63,089 bases of DNA from the NCBI GenBank assembly GCA_027030245.1, contig JALVFE010000033.1:1-63089 (forward strand). Reading direction: 5' to 3'. The stretch's first letter is position 1; each line of letters begins with the position of its first letter. Below, piece by piece: positions 1 through 8,669 of this stretch. The DNA comes from Melioribacteraceae bacterium (lineage in GTDB: Bacteria; Bacteroidota; Ignavibacteria; Ignavibacteriales; Melioribacteraceae). The notes under the pieces were generated by a model, which saw nothing but the letters and a program-made list of their open reading frames with translations, did not search any database and was not told the origin of the DNA. Position numbers and translations under genes: made by a program.

Positions 1-50
1 GCAACTTTTGCCTTATATTGGTTAGAAAAATTTTTCCTCTTACTGGACAT
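1..50 (-). CDS. IS3-family transposase OrfA, N-terminal fragment
   Basis: Only the first 16 codons are present. They read MSSKRKNFSNQYKAKV, which matches the usual beginning of IS3-family OrfA helix-turn-helix proteins (K-R-x-F-S-x-x-[FY]-K-A-K-V-A). An AGGAG-type ribosome site lies just upstream of the ATG (about 51-63). OrfA binds the element's ends and is normally joined to the DDE-domain OrfB by programmed frameshifting; both lie beyond the window edge. Confidence 0.7.
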   Translation of the reverse strand, partial: MSSKRKNFSNQYKAKV

Positions 51-102
51 TTCTTCTCTCCTTTGTTTTTTGTTAATTTACGATTTTTCCACCTTAATTT
101 CT

Positions 103-122
103 TGTCCAGTTTTTGGGGTACA
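103..122 (-). repeat. Terminal inverted repeat of the IS3-family element
   Basis: Twenty bases that read TGTACCCCAAAAACTGGACA on the minus strand. The TGTAC-CCC start and the A-run followed by TGGACA are typical of IS3-family (IS150 group) ends. The partner repeat is outside the window. Confidence 0.7.
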
Positions 123-129
123 TTATACA

Positions 130-765
130 TTAATAACCAAACAAAAATTTTATTGTTGTAAAAAATTCGTTGTATTTTCCGTGGTTATTTTCTTTATCAA
201 CTAAATATCCTTCCGCAAAAGTTCTCAATTCAACATCATTTAAGTTCTCATCAATAAAAGGTTCAATTGTTTTTTTTCTTAAATCTACCAATTTATCTAT
301 ATCCAATTTTAATTTATCAATAGTTGTTTTAGCAGCCAAATTGCTTTCATCTGATGGATAAATATGTCCATCATATGAATAAATGAATTGGTCTTCACAA
401 GTTGGGTCAAGTGGGGAAATTAATAATGTTTCATCAAACCAATTTCCCTTACTATTACCACAATGTAATGGTGTCTTTCTTTGATTGTTTCTTTGGCATG
501 AGCACAATAGATTTGAATAATCTAATTGTAATTCAGGAAATAAAGTTCTATCCTTGGGTCTAAAATGTTCAATGTGATAATCATTTTCTTTTAATTCTCT
601 TTCACAATAGCAACAAATATATCCTTGTTCTTCTAGTAAAGAATGATAAAGAATTCTTTTTTTAGGATTTTGTAAATTATCATACGTAGGTTGCCAATTT
701 TCATTGGCATTATTCTTCCAATCTATAAACTCTTGTGGTTCTTGATTTTTTACTATATGCTTCAT
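130..765 (-). CDS. ptuB: Septu-type HNH endonuclease (PtuB-like, TIGR02646 family)
   Basis: A 211-residue protein of the TIGR02646/HNH family, the nuclease half of Septu phage-defence pairs. Visible features are a cysteine cluster CCYC at residues 51-54, the HNH core H64-x-E66-H67 followed by FRP, N85 and further cysteines at 88, 90 and 102 that could hold structural zinc. Its ATG overlaps the ptuA stop (ATGA), so the two are translationally coupled. In Septu, PtuB cuts DNA when controlled by the PtuA ATPase. The same family also occurs in some retrons, but there is no reverse transcriptase in the window. The IS3-type end lies directly downstream; the coding frame itself appears complete. Confidence 0.85.
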   Translation of the reverse strand: MKHIVKNQEPQEFIDWKNNANENWQPTYDNLQNPKKRILYHSLLEEQGYICCYCERELKENDYHIEHFRPKDRTLFPELQLDYSNLLCSCQRNNQRKTPLHCGNSKGNWFDETLLISPLDPTCEDQFIYSYDGHIYPSDESNLAAKTTIDKLKLDIDKLVDLRKKTIEPFIDENLNDVELRTFAEGYLVDKENNHGKYNEFFTTIKFLFGY

Positions 766-2606
766 TTCCCAATAATCTCTTTACGCTTAATTAAAACCCG
801 AGCTTTTACTAATTCGGAATCTTCACCAATTTGCAATTCTAATTCTTCAATATTCTTTTTTGCATCTTCTATTTTGTTTGACTGTATTAACTCATATATT
901 TTGCGTAAAGCTTCCTTTTCTTTTTTGGGACGAGCATCAACCCCAAGTATATCTTCTAATATTCTATCAGAATTTTTCCCATAGGATTCAGTCGGTTTGG
1001 AATAGCTTAATTCATTATTTTCATTTTTTAACAAAAAGATATTTTCAGGTTTTACATGACTTAAAACTTGCGGTGAATGGGTAGTTATAAAAAATTGACA
1101 ATTAGGAAACAATTCGGTCAATTTTGGAATAATCAATCTTTGCCAAGACGGATGTAAATGTAAATCAACTTCATCTATCAAGATAATACCATCACCTTCT
1201 AATGGTTTATTGCTGTTTGGATTAGCAATTGATAATCTTCTTGCTATATCTCCTACTAATGCAATAAGGTTTTTTTCACCGTCAGAAAGCTGTTCAAGAT
1301 TAAATGTTTCTCCGTTTTTATCAACAAGCATGTGAGGGCGGGGTAATCTTTTTATTCTTAAATTAGAATATCCTTCAATAAAATTTTCAATTGTTTTTGT
1401 TACAATTTGAATTTCTCTTCCTTCATTTTTTGCTGCTACATCTTGCCTATTGGCATCATTACGAATAATTTGCTCAATATCATTTATAAAATGTTCTTTA
1501 TTTTTATGCCAATCTCTTTGGTTTCTTTTTAATGATGGATTGTAATTCTTAAAAAGAGTTTCTATTTCTCTTTTTCCTTTATCACTTAACCACCACAAAC
1601 TTAACAATATTGAAAAGAGTAATGTTTCCCAAATAAATTGGATTAGTGGTTTATTTTCTGTATCAAGATTAGTTCTATCAAAGATAAGTTCTAATTGTTC
1701 AAATATTCTTTTAATAATATGAGTAGGAAATTTTGAGGGATCAATTAGATTATCTTTTCTTATATTTGATAAGGAACTCATTTTGTGCAAAAGGTATTCA
1801 ATATCATGTAAAACCATTTCAAAATGATGTTCTTTTTCAAACTTAATTTCTACTGAATGTAATAAGTCAATAAGTTCATGGAATAAATATCTTGGTTCCT
1901 CATAGATTATATCATCTTTTTTTATTCTTTCTGTCAAATAATTAAATTCATCATAATCTTTTGTTATTCTACCAAGGTATGAAATAATCTTATTCGTTTT
2001 TCGCTTTAACCATTTTTTATTGTTTATCATCCATTTTGTTCTTGAACCTAATTTTTCATTCAAAATATCATCTTGTAGTCTGAACCATTCAAAGAACGAT
2101 TGAAAGTTTGCTTTTACACCAATAGCATTTTCATACACATCCAATACATAAAAATTGTCTTTGCTTGAAATTTCAGGACTAATATCTTTGACGACTCTGT
2201 TTACTGGATAATATGCAATAACGGGTAGTTTATTGTTTTGCTTTAATTGCCTTCTTAAATAATCTGCTAATTGAGAAACTTTTGATAATTCTGATTTTTC
2301 TTTTGCAATTTCTCCCTTTTTAGTTTTGGCTAATTTCCAATTAAAAATCTCATCATTTATTTTTGCATAAACCTCTATTGTTGAATATGGTTCAGTATTT
2401 CTAATGTCATTTTCGGAAATATGTTTTCCAGAGACATTTTCTCGTTGAATTCTATTTATAAGCCAAGATAAAGAAGTAATTAAAGCATCAAGAATTGTAG
2501 TTTTACCAGCACCATTTATTCCAACAAAAATATTTAGCGTATTGAATTCGAACTCAATATATTTAATACTTCTATAATTTTTAATTTTTGTTTTTAATAT
2601 ATCCAT
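762..2606 (-). CDS. ptuA: Septu-type AAA/SMC-like ATPase (PtuA)
   Basis: A 614-residue ATPase of the OLD/RecF-like ABC class. It has a Walker A GINGAGKTT at residues 29-37, an ABC signature LSDGEK at 440-445, a Walker B IILIDE at 474-479 with a following D-loop region, and the switch histidine in THSP near 510. A long low-complexity helical middle fits the coiled-coil insert of this class. The ATG at 2606 is chosen because AAGGAAG precedes it at good spacing; a TTG ten codons upstream is the alternative. Overlap with the HNH gene makes a Septu operon. PtuA is expected to sense infection and license the nuclease. It could also be called an OLD-like or retron-associated ATPase. Confidence 0.85.
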   Translation of the reverse strand: MDILKTKIKNYRSIKYIEFEFNTLNIFVGINGAGKTTILDALITSLSWLINRIQRENVSGKHISENDIRNTEPYSTIEVYAKINDEIFNWKLAKTKKGEIAKEKSELSKVSQLADYLRRQLKQNNKLPVIAYYPVNRVVKDISPEISSKDNFYVLDVYENAIGVKANFQSFFEWFRLQDDILNEKLGSRTKWMINNKKWLKRKTNKIISYLGRITKDYDEFNYLTERIKKDDIIYEEPRYLFHELIDLLHSVEIKFEKEHHFEMVLHDIEYLLHKMSSLSNIRKDNLIDPSKFPTHIIKRIFEQLELIFDRTNLDTENKPLIQFIWETLLFSILLSLWWLSDKGKREIETLFKNYNPSLKRNQRDWHKNKEHFINDIEQIIRNDANRQDVAAKNEGREIQIVTKTIENFIEGYSNLRIKRLPRPHMLVDKNGETFNLEQLSDGEKNLIALVGDIARRLSIANPNSNKPLEGDGIILIDEVDLHLHPSWQRLIIPKLTELFPNCQFFITTHSPQVLSHVKPENIFLLKNENNELSYSKPTESYGKNSDRILEDILGVDARPKKEKEALRKIYELIQSNKIEDAKKNIEELELQIGEDSELVKARVLIKRKEIIGK

Positions 2607-2681
2607 GTTTTCTTCCTTTATAAAACTATTTTTCAAAGATACTGCTATTTTCTATTTCTGTGAAATGTTTCTTTGCATGAC

Positions 2682-2816
2682 ACCCAACGGTCAAGCATAT
2701 GGCGCGTAGCGAATGTCTACCGTTAAGTTTAAATCGCAGTCCAATTTACAAAATTTTCTTTTGTCTTTTTCCGCCGAAGAAGGAAACTAAGCTATGCGCT
2801 ATATGCGTTGTTAGCA
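2682..2816 (-). repeat. attC-like recombination site (downstream of the HEPN-like gene)
   Basis: A 135-bp imperfect palindrome in the gap between ptuA and the 306-residue gene. The inner arms GCATATGGCGCGTAGC (2695-2710) and GCTATGCGCTATATGC (2791-2806) pair at 14 of 16 positions. The outer boxes are ACCCAAC at 2682-2688 (a perfect RYYYAAC, hence GTTGGGT on the minus strand) and GTTAGCA at 2810-2816 (a poorer match). Size, box order and extra-helical bases fit an integron attC. No integrase is in the window, so function is inferred only from structure. Confidence 0.55.
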
Positions 2817-2824
2817 CCAGTGTT

Positions 2825-3745
2825 TTATTTAAATTCGTCATCAATCTCTATTAACATTCTTTCTAATTCCTTGAATCTATCAGAGAAACTGTCCATAAAC
2901 ACCTCTGCATCGTTATTATTTAGAAGATTATTTTCGTTAATCCACCTATCCATTCTCTGTATAATATGGTCTATTCTTCTAATAACATCTTCAACTCCTT
3001 TTAGGGCAGAGAACTTTCCATATCTATTTTCTATTTCTTTTTTTATAGTGTTAATTGTAGTTTTAATTATAGAAAAATTCATCTCAGCTAAAGGATAGTT
3101 ATTATAGATGCCTTCATAGACTTTACTAATAGAATATCCTATACCATTTGTCAATTCACTAATTTTATTGTTTGTAAATTGTTTTTTGTGTTCTTCATAT
3201 TCTTTTTCCATAAGTTCGATAACATTGTCTAAAATTTCAATTACACTATTTTCTTGTTTTTCTTTCAATTCTTGAATATTCACATCTCTATAAAGATGTT
3301 TGTTTAAATCAGAATAATAGGACATTAATCTAAACATCCCATTAGAAATAGAATATCTAGCAATAAAATGGAATGATTTATCTGAGCCTCTTTTGGTTGG
3401 ATGTCCAATTGAGTCATTTCTTAATTCTCTAACATGATAAATATCTGGATAATCATTTTTCCAATCTATTTGTTTGTTAAACAATGCTTCAGATAAATGA
3501 TTAATTGCATCTTGTTGTAAAAAAAATGCTTGTAGTAATCCATATAAGAATAGATATCCACCAGTATTGGAAGAAAATGATGGTAAGGAAAAAAAGTCAT
3601 TAATTGCTATTTGAGTGTCGCCGATGACGTCCATCGAGGCACACAACTTATTCCATTTAGATTTATCTTCAAATAGTGTTTGTAATTTCCATGGATGATT
3701 TACCAAATCACGAATTCTTTTTTCTTTATGTTCTATGGCGTTCAT
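2825..3745 (-). CDS. Cassette-like gene, protein with HEPN-type Rx5H motif, function unknown
   Basis: A 306-residue, mostly helical protein that I cannot assign to a named family. The sequence RNDSIGH at residues 109-115 fits the Rx4-6H signature, with Asn after the Arg, of HEPN domains, which are often RNases in defence and toxin systems. Helical segments follow (about 180-300), with many charged residues. It has no signal peptide or clear membrane span. The gene starts 11 bp inside one attC-like palindrome and ends 8 bp before another, in the same strand sense as the Septu pair, which suggests acquisition as a gene cassette. An RNase, abortive-infection or toxin role is inference only. Confidence 0.6.
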   Translation of the reverse strand: MNAIEHKEKRIRDLVNHPWKLQTLFEDKSKWNKLCASMDVIGDTQIAINDFFSLPSFSSNTGGYLFLYGLLQAFFLQQDAINHLSEALFNKQIDWKNDYPDIYHVRELRNDSIGHPTKRGSDKSFHFIARYSISNGMFRLMSYYSDLNKHLYRDVNIQELKEKQENSVIEILDNVIELMEKEYEEHKKQFTNNKISELTNGIGYSISKVYEGIYNNYPLAEMNFSIIKTTINTIKKEIENRYGKFSALKGVEDVIRRIDHIIQRMDRWINENNLLNNNDAEVFMDSFSDRFKELERMLIEIDDEFK

Positions 3746-3755
3746 ATTACATTGG

Positions 3756-3842
3756 TGCTAACATCCCCAATAAACTCAATTTCGTTTATCCCGCAATATT
3801 CCGCTTAAAGCGTATTGCGTTTACCGGGAATATATGTTAACT
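3756..3842 (-). repeat. attC-like recombination site (upstream of the HEPN-like gene)
   Basis: An 87-bp imperfect palindrome. Nested complementary blocks are TAACAT/ATGTTA at the outside, then CCC/GGG, TAAAC/GTTTA and an inner perfect CGCAATA (3792-3798)/TATTGCG (3813-3819). The end boxes TGCTAAC and GTTAACT are only partial matches to RYYYAAC/GTTRRRY. Together with the larger palindrome on the other side it brackets a single gene. Confidence 0.45.
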
Positions 3843-3958
3843 CATTATTCGTTTATTACTTAAACTAAATTTTAAAATACAGAAAAAGAAAGAAATTTTA
3901 AATTACTTTTACAATAACTTAAAGATAAAAACCATTCAGGTCAACCTGCAAGAAGCTA

Positions 3959-5065
3959 CTACTCTGCAGATTTTATTGTTTGGTAAATTACATCTACCAA
4001 TCCGTTTTTATACTTATCCAGAGTCAATTCCCAGAACATTATTCCGCCCAAATTATTATCTATGGCATAACGGGTTTTTAATGCAATTGACTTCGGATCG
4101 TCGAAAGTGGCAAATAATTTTTCCTTTGTGTTATACATGTAAGGAGCTTTGGATTTGACATCCCAAAAATGCTTGAAGCCTTTTTCCGCCGTGAAGGTAT
4201 TATCAAAATCTTTGTAATTTACTGCGGTCTTAAATTTACCGGGTTGATACAAACCGTTATTCGTATCCGGCACACTTTCCCAAACCCTAGCGTAAAACGC
4301 AGCGCCGATAATTATTTTCTTTTTATCGACCTCAATCGAATCCAGCATCCGCACGGCATTGTCAACGGATTCTTTTTGTTTCGGATTGGAATAAAGCGGT
4401 GTGTGGTGACCCGTGACCGTGCTGTATCCGTTAACCAGATCGTATGTCATCACATTCACCATGTCAACAACCGGCATTACTTCTTTCCACTCAATTGAAT
4501 TTTTGATATAATCCGTAAAACCTCCGGCGGCAAAACTAATGATGTAGTAATCGCCAAGAACTTTCCGCAAAGTTTTAACAAGCAACGTAAAATTATGCTT
4601 ATCTTCTTTTGTATAACGGTGACCCGGATATCCTTCGATTGCAGGATATTCCCAATCGAGATCGATCCCGTCCGCATTGAAATCCGTTAGTATTTTTTTA
4701 ACCGATCCGGCAAATGCGGTTCTGCCCTCTTTGCTTGCAAAAACTTCCGAACAAGTTTTACATCCTCCCCAACCGCCGAGAGAAATTAAAACTTTAAGAT
4801 TTTTATAATTTTTCTTTAAAGACGTTAACTTTCTCAAAGTTTTTCTATCAACGTCTTTGTCAAAAGCCAATTCATTCCCTTTCAGATGCAAAAAACTGAA
4901 AATAATGTGGGTTAATTTCTCAACCGGGTATTTTTCTATTTCCTTGGAATCGCCGGTGTAATATGCAATCACCGCAAAATTGTTTTTATCATTTTTCTCT
5001 GTTTTCAAATTCCGGCAAGAAACAACTGCAATTAATATCAAAATAAGAACATAAATATTTCTCAT
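3959..5065 (-). CDS. Glycoside hydrolase family 18 chitinase-like lipoprotein
   Basis: A 368-residue GH18 enzyme. The start is a lipoprotein signal with the lipobox Cys at residue 17, so the protein is probably anchored to a membrane. The GH18 hallmark SLGGWG lies at 95-100 and the catalytic DxxDxDxE at D132-D135-D137-E139 is complete, with E139 as the acid/base and the substrate-assisted mechanism expected. The C-terminal MFWELTLD near 345 closes the barrel. It is expected to cut beta-1,4-GlcNAc polymers such as chitin, or to act on peptidoglycan or N-glycans; the substrate cannot be read from the sequence. It is the last gene of a six-gene operon and overlaps the preceding membrane-protein gene by 4 bp (ATGA). 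Confidence 0.9.
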   Translation of the reverse strand: MRNIYVLILILIAVVSCRNLKTEKNDKNNFAVIAYYTGDSKEIEKYPVEKLTHIIFSFLHLKGNELAFDKDVDRKTLRKLTSLKKNYKNLKVLISLGGWGGCKTCSEVFASKEGRTAFAGSVKKILTDFNADGIDLDWEYPAIEGYPGHRYTKEDKHNFTLLVKTLRKVLGDYYIISFAAGGFTDYIKNSIEWKEVMPVVDMVNVMTYDLVNGYSTVTGHHTPLYSNPKQKESVDNAVRMLDSIEVDKKKIIIGAAFYARVWESVPDTNNGLYQPGKFKTAVNYKDFDNTFTAEKGFKHFWDVKSKAPYMYNTKEKLFATFDDPKSIALKTRYAIDNNLGGIMFWELTLDKYKNGLVDVIYQTIKSAE

Positions 5066-5610
5066 TTTCTACTCAAACTTTTTAATATTAAACCTATTAG
5101 AACCAAAAGAAAAGTTAAAACCGCAAAACTCCATTTTAATTTTGTAAACATTGATGCGGCATAAGCAGGGGCGGTTATTTTATAATCGAATAATGCTATC
5201 ATTAAAACGATACCCGAATTTTCCAATAAATCGAAAATTCCAAGAAACAAAGGCGCCCAAATTAAATATTTACGGAATGAAAACCGGAAGTTTTTGTAAA
5301 CGGCAATTATCACAACCGAGTAAACAAACGTATAAATAACCGCATAAGGCCAATCGATAATTATTTCCGAAAGCAGGTATACCGTTCTTCCCTTTCCGCC
5401 CATATCACTTAACAGTTTGTATGCTTCTGCGGGTGAATAACCGAATTTCAAATCGAGCGGATAATTTCCTGGAACGGAAAATATTTTGGGAAATCCGGGC
5501 AGTAAAATAAGATTGAACAAAATTATTATAACAAATCCCAGAATAATATTTCTTTTACTAACGTAAAGCGATAGTTTATCCCAAAGTATATTTGTAAAGT
5601 GCAAAAACAT
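5062..5610 (-). CDS. Four-helix integral membrane protein, unknown function
   Basis: A 182-residue protein with about four membrane segments (roughly residues 22-42, 83-105, 118-140 and 156-177) and a loop rich in Gly, Tyr and Pro between the first two. I recognise no family motif. It sits inside a coupled operon: its ATG overlaps the hydrolase stop upstream (TAATG) and its stop overlaps the start of the chitinase gene. The tight coupling suggests joint expression with the two hydrolases, but no function can be assigned. Confidence 0.7.
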   Translation of the reverse strand: MFLHFTNILWDKLSLYVSKRNIILGFVIIILFNLILLPGFPKIFSVPGNYPLDLKFGYSPAEAYKLLSDMGGKGRTVYLLSEIIIDWPYAVIYTFVYSVVIIAVYKNFRFSFRKYLIWAPLFLGIFDLLENSGIVLMIALFDYKITAPAYAASMFTKLKWSFAVLTFLLVLIGLILKSLSRK

Positions 5611-6551
5611 TATTCCGGTTTAGTGGATTGTTCACCCTCAAAAAATTTTTTTAATACGCTATTATATTCTTCCGCAGCGTTGATATACGGGAAATGTCCC
5701 TCATTATGAAAAGTATAAACCCGGGCTTCCGGATAAAGCTCTTTTAACCTTTTTCGCAAATGCGGCGGAATAAGCGGATCGTTATCCGATTCGATTATAA
5801 GCTTCGGAATTTGTTTAATCGCCTCGTTGGTTGTGTCGGGTTCAAAATAATCAACTACAACATAATATCGACCAATCAGCTGTTTCTTACTGAAAGGAAG
5901 ACTCGGCAAAAACGACGTGAGCAGTTTACTGTTTTTCCCGGCGGGATAAATATTTTTTTCGAAATTCAATTCACCTACAAATGCGATTAATATTTCGGGC
6001 AAGTAAGGAACTACTTTACTAAGGAGAGCATTCTTTTCAGCAAAATATTTGTTGGGCGGAAACGTATTTCCCAAAACCGCTTTCTCAACCAAAGCGGGAT
6101 GTGTATGAAACAAATATTGATTGATATAACCGCCCATCGATGTTCCGACGGTATAAACTTTATTCACATTTTCTTTTTTCAGAATTGCCATAATTCCTTC
6201 CACAGCGCCTTCAAGCGAATTTATTTCCTCCGGCAATGAATACGTAATCACTTTATAATTATTTTCGAACGCAACAATTTGATTCCACCATAAATCATAA
6301 GCGCCGCCCATACCGTGCAAAAAGAGAATTGTTTTATCTCCTTTACCGCCCGAATAGTATTTCCATTTGATTCCATCGACATCGATATATTTTACCGGAC
6401 GGCTCTTGAATTCCTTTAGCGTGCGGGAATATTTATCGTCTTTGCCGTAAAGCTCGAAAAATGATTTCGGCTTAACCGGAATATAATATGAAATGGAGAT
6501 AAGCAACGCCAGAATTATCAACACCAAATATTTTATTTTAATCTTTTTCAA
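5610..6551 (-). CDS. Membrane-anchored alpha/beta-hydrolase
   Basis: A 313-residue alpha/beta-fold hydrolase. An uncleaved N-terminal hydrophobic segment (about 8-25) probably anchors it with the catalytic domain outside the cytoplasm. The oxyanion-hole motif HGMGG is at 79-83, the nucleophile elbow GTSMGG has Ser138, and the late segments DNDPLIPP and NEGHFPY supply the acid and histidine, so the triad looks complete. The substrate is unknown; esterase or lipase activity is the family default. It is the fourth gene of the operon that ends in the chitinase. Confidence 0.8.
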   Translation of the reverse strand: MKKIKIKYLVLIILALLISISYYIPVKPKSFFELYGKDDKYSRTLKEFKSRPVKYIDVDGIKWKYYSGGKGDKTILFLHGMGGAYDLWWNQIVAFENNYKVITYSLPEEINSLEGAVEGIMAILKKENVNKVYTVGTSMGGYINQYLFHTHPALVEKAVLGNTFPPNKYFAEKNALLSKVVPYLPEILIAFVGELNFEKNIYPAGKNSKLLTSFLPSLPFSKKQLIGRYYVVVDYFEPDTTNEAIKQIPKLIIESDNDPLIPPHLRKRLKELYPEARVYTFHNEGHFPYINAAEEYNSVLKKFFEGEQSTKPE

Positions 6552-6566
6552 ATTCGCTACCTCTCA

Positions 6567-7109
6567 TTAATTAACAGCCAAATAGTTTTTATATTCCTCG
6601 ATTTTTTCTTTCAAACGGTTTTCAAGATATTCGTTTTTATTTTGAAGCATTCGGGAAATTAATTTTGCTTCTTCCAAATAATTTTTTCTTTTCTCAATTT
6701 CCCAACTTTGCGGCGGCGGTTGAAGATTGGTAATTCTGTCGGCTAACTTAACTATACCGATTTCTTTTTCCAGAGCGTTTATTCTATTCAGAGAATCGAT
6801 TATCCTTTCGCGCTTCGTCGGTAAGGATTTATTTTTCGTAAGTGCCTCAACGCCTTTAGCTATTTTTTCTCCGAAGATATTGTTAAGTTCTTCGAAAGTA
6901 GTATCCGTATCTTCAAGCGTATCGTGGAGAATTGCGACTTGCACGGCATATTCCAAATCAAAATCATTTGTAACGGAATGAGCAATCATAACTTCCATTG
7001 CAACATTTGCAATATGAAGTAAATAATTGGCATCCGTGCCCGGAACTTTTTGCCGGTAATGTTTTTCCCCGGCAAACTTCATCGCCTTTTGAAATAATTC
7101 TTGAACCAT
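6567..7109 (-). CDS. HD-domain phosphohydrolase, (p)ppGpp hydrolase-like
   Basis: A 180-residue stand-alone HD protein of the RelA/SpoT hydrolase/MESH1 type. Metal-binding residues are visible as H32, the H62-D63 pair in ILHDTLED and the adjacent E67-D68. Only the hydrolase half is present, with no synthetase, TGS or ACT domain, which suits a small alarmone hydrolase. A general nucleotide phosphohydrolase remains possible. It lies 9 bp after the methyltransferase gene and 15 bp before the alpha/beta-hydrolase in the same operon. Confidence 0.75.
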   Translation of the reverse strand: MVQELFQKAMKFAGEKHYRQKVPGTDANYLLHIANVAMEVMIAHSVTNDFDLEYAVQVAILHDTLEDTDTTFEELNNIFGEKIAKGVEALTKNKSLPTKRERIIDSLNRINALEKEIGIVKLADRITNLQPPPQSWEIEKRKNYLEEAKLISRMLQNKNEYLENRLKEKIEEYKNYLAVN

Positions 7110-7118
7110 TTTATAATT

Positions 7119-7742
7119 TTATTTTTTAAATATAAATGATATTAACCTCGGCGGACTTTGATCATCTTTTTCGTCGAACCATTCGCCCACTTCCGATAAA
7201 GTAAATCCGTTCTTTAATGCAGCGTTAACATAATCGGAGAAATGATGTGTGTAAGTTTCCAATTCTATTTTATTTCCGTCGAGTGAAAAGTTTGCTTTTG
7301 TTCCGCCGTATTGCTTGAACGGATGAAGTTCGCAAACATAGAACTTCCCGTTTTCTTTGAGTGTTCTGTATCCTTCGGAAAAAATAAAATTTAAATTTGA
7401 AATATGTTCCAAGGTCAAACTGCAAACAATTAAATCCGCGAACCCGTTTTCTATATTCCACTTTTGTGAAATATCCGCTAACATAAATTCAACGTTGGGC
7501 AAATTTAATTTTGCTCCGGCAATTTTCAGCATTTCGCTAGAAAAATCAATTGCTTTTACCGATTTGCTTCTCTCAGCCAACCAGCCGGTATTTTTCCCCG
7601 TTCCGCATCCCAATTCGATAACGTTATCGAATTCGTAATTACTTAATATTTTCCGCGCTACCTTTTTCTCCAAATCGCGGGTTTTGTTTCCGGTTGAGTC
7701 GTAACTTTCTGACCATTTGTCGTAAGCTTCTTTTACTTTCAT
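7119..7742 (-). CDS. Class I SAM-dependent methyltransferase
   Basis: A 207-residue Rossmann-fold methyltransferase. Motif I (VIELGCGTGKNT, about residues 40-51), the motif II acidic residue in KAIDFS, and the motif III-IV region DLIVCSLTLEHI are clear. The family resembles UbiE/SAM-dependent methyltransferase type 11, but the substrate cannot be predicted. It is second in the operon, separated from its neighbours by about 10-15 bp. Confidence 0.8.
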   Translation of the reverse strand: MKVKEAYDKWSESYDSTGNKTRDLEKKVARKILSNYEFDNVIELGCGTGKNTGWLAERSKSVKAIDFSSEMLKIAGAKLNLPNVEFMLADISQKWNIENGFADLIVCSLTLEHISNLNFIFSEGYRTLKENGKFYVCELHPFKQYGGTKANFSLDGNKIELETYTHHFSDYVNAALKNGFTLSEVGEWFDEKDDQSPPRLISFIFKK

Positions 7743-7757
7743 TTTTAAATATAAAGT

Positions 7758-8669
7758 TTAATTAACAGGCTTTGTGCCCGGCTTGCCTTCTTTCAAATTA
7801 TCGAAAAACCTTTGCGTAGGATATGCAAAATCGATATCATCGTGCTTGGCAAACCGCTCGAGAATATCTTCCCAAATTTTTTCTTCGAGAGTTCTTCTTT
7901 GCCTTACGTGGCATATAAATCTGATTGTCAAAAGCACGCCACTGTCTTTAACCGTTGTGTAAACTATAGGTGTGAGATTTTTATAATAAATTAAAAACTT
8001 GCGCGAAGCTTTCCTTAATTGTTCGGCTGCGTTCTGACTAAAATCACCGCTATGCTCCGTAATAATTTCGGTAAGAATTTTTTTAGCTTTCTTCCAATCG
8101 CTTTCGAAGGTAACCAAGACGGGAATTTCGTGCCAGATGTATTCGAAACCCAACGTAAAATTTGCTTGCGGGGTGGAGAAAATTATTCCGTTCGGTATAT
8201 TTATTATTCTCCCAGTGCTTTGATCGGCATCCACCCAATTACCGATTTCAATCACCGAAAATTGGAATAAGCGGATATCGATAACGTCGCCGGTAATGTT
8301 ATTTATCTCGATTCTATCCCCAACTTTGAAAGGCTGGCGCGTAAGAATAAACATCCACCCGACCATGTTAACCAGCAAATCTTTGAACGCAATTGCAAGT
8401 CCGGCAGATAACAATCCGAAATAAGTGCCGAGCGAAGTAAAAGCGCCAAACCAAATACGGATTAATAAAATCAGCGCAATGGTTACGCTTATATATTTAA
8501 TAACTTTTTGCCATTGATAACGAACCGGCGGGTCTTCTATCCTGTTTACCAAAAATTTAATAATGGTTCTTTGAATTATCCAAATAACCAAAACGGTAAT
8601 TACCGATACAAGAATTTGGGATTGATGTTGCGGGGAAAGACCAATGTAATTTTCAATAAAATCGCTCAT
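7758..8669 (-). CDS. Small-conductance mechanosensitive channel (MscS family)
   Basis: A 303-residue MscS-type channel. About three N-terminal membrane segments (residues 15-35, 55-75, 80-108) are followed by the MscS beta domain, with the typical FKVGDRIEINNITGDV stretch near 118-133 and an INIPNG strand near 163, then an alpha/beta C-terminal region. It would open under membrane tension to release osmolytes. It is the first gene of the minus-strand operon that ends in the chitinase. Confidence 0.88.
   Translation of the reverse strand: MSDFIENYIGLSPQHQSQILVSVITVLVIWIIQRTIIKFLVNRIEDPPVRYQWQKVIKYISVTIALILLIRIWFGAFTSLGTYFGLLSAGLAIAFKDLLVNMVGWMFILTRQPFKVGDRIEINNITGDVIDIRLFQFSVIEIGNWVDADQSTGRIINIPNGIIFSTPQANFTLGFEYIWHEIPVLVTFESDWKKAKKILTEIITEHSGDFSQNAAEQLRKASRKFLIYYKNLTPIVYTTVKDSGVLLTIRFICHVRQRRTLEEKIWEDILERFAKHDDIDFAYPTQRFFDNLKEGKPGTKPVN

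Larger units (their letters stand above)
1..122 (-). mobile_element. 5' end of an IS3-family insertion sequence (cut by window edge)
   Basis: A terminal inverted repeat of IS3/IS150 type (minus strand TGTACCCCAAAAACTGGACA) is followed, reading leftwards, by a purine-rich ribosome site and the start of an OrfA-type transposase. The element's outer end lies only about 8 bp from the ptuB stop codon, so it inserted immediately downstream of the defence pair. The rest, including OrfB and the other terminus, is outside the window, so target duplication and intactness cannot be judged. Confidence 0.75.

Noticed and set aside
762-2606. Retron with Septu-like effectors
   Set aside because: The HNH and ATPase families also serve in retrons, but no reverse transcriptase or msr/msd-like region is seen within several kb.
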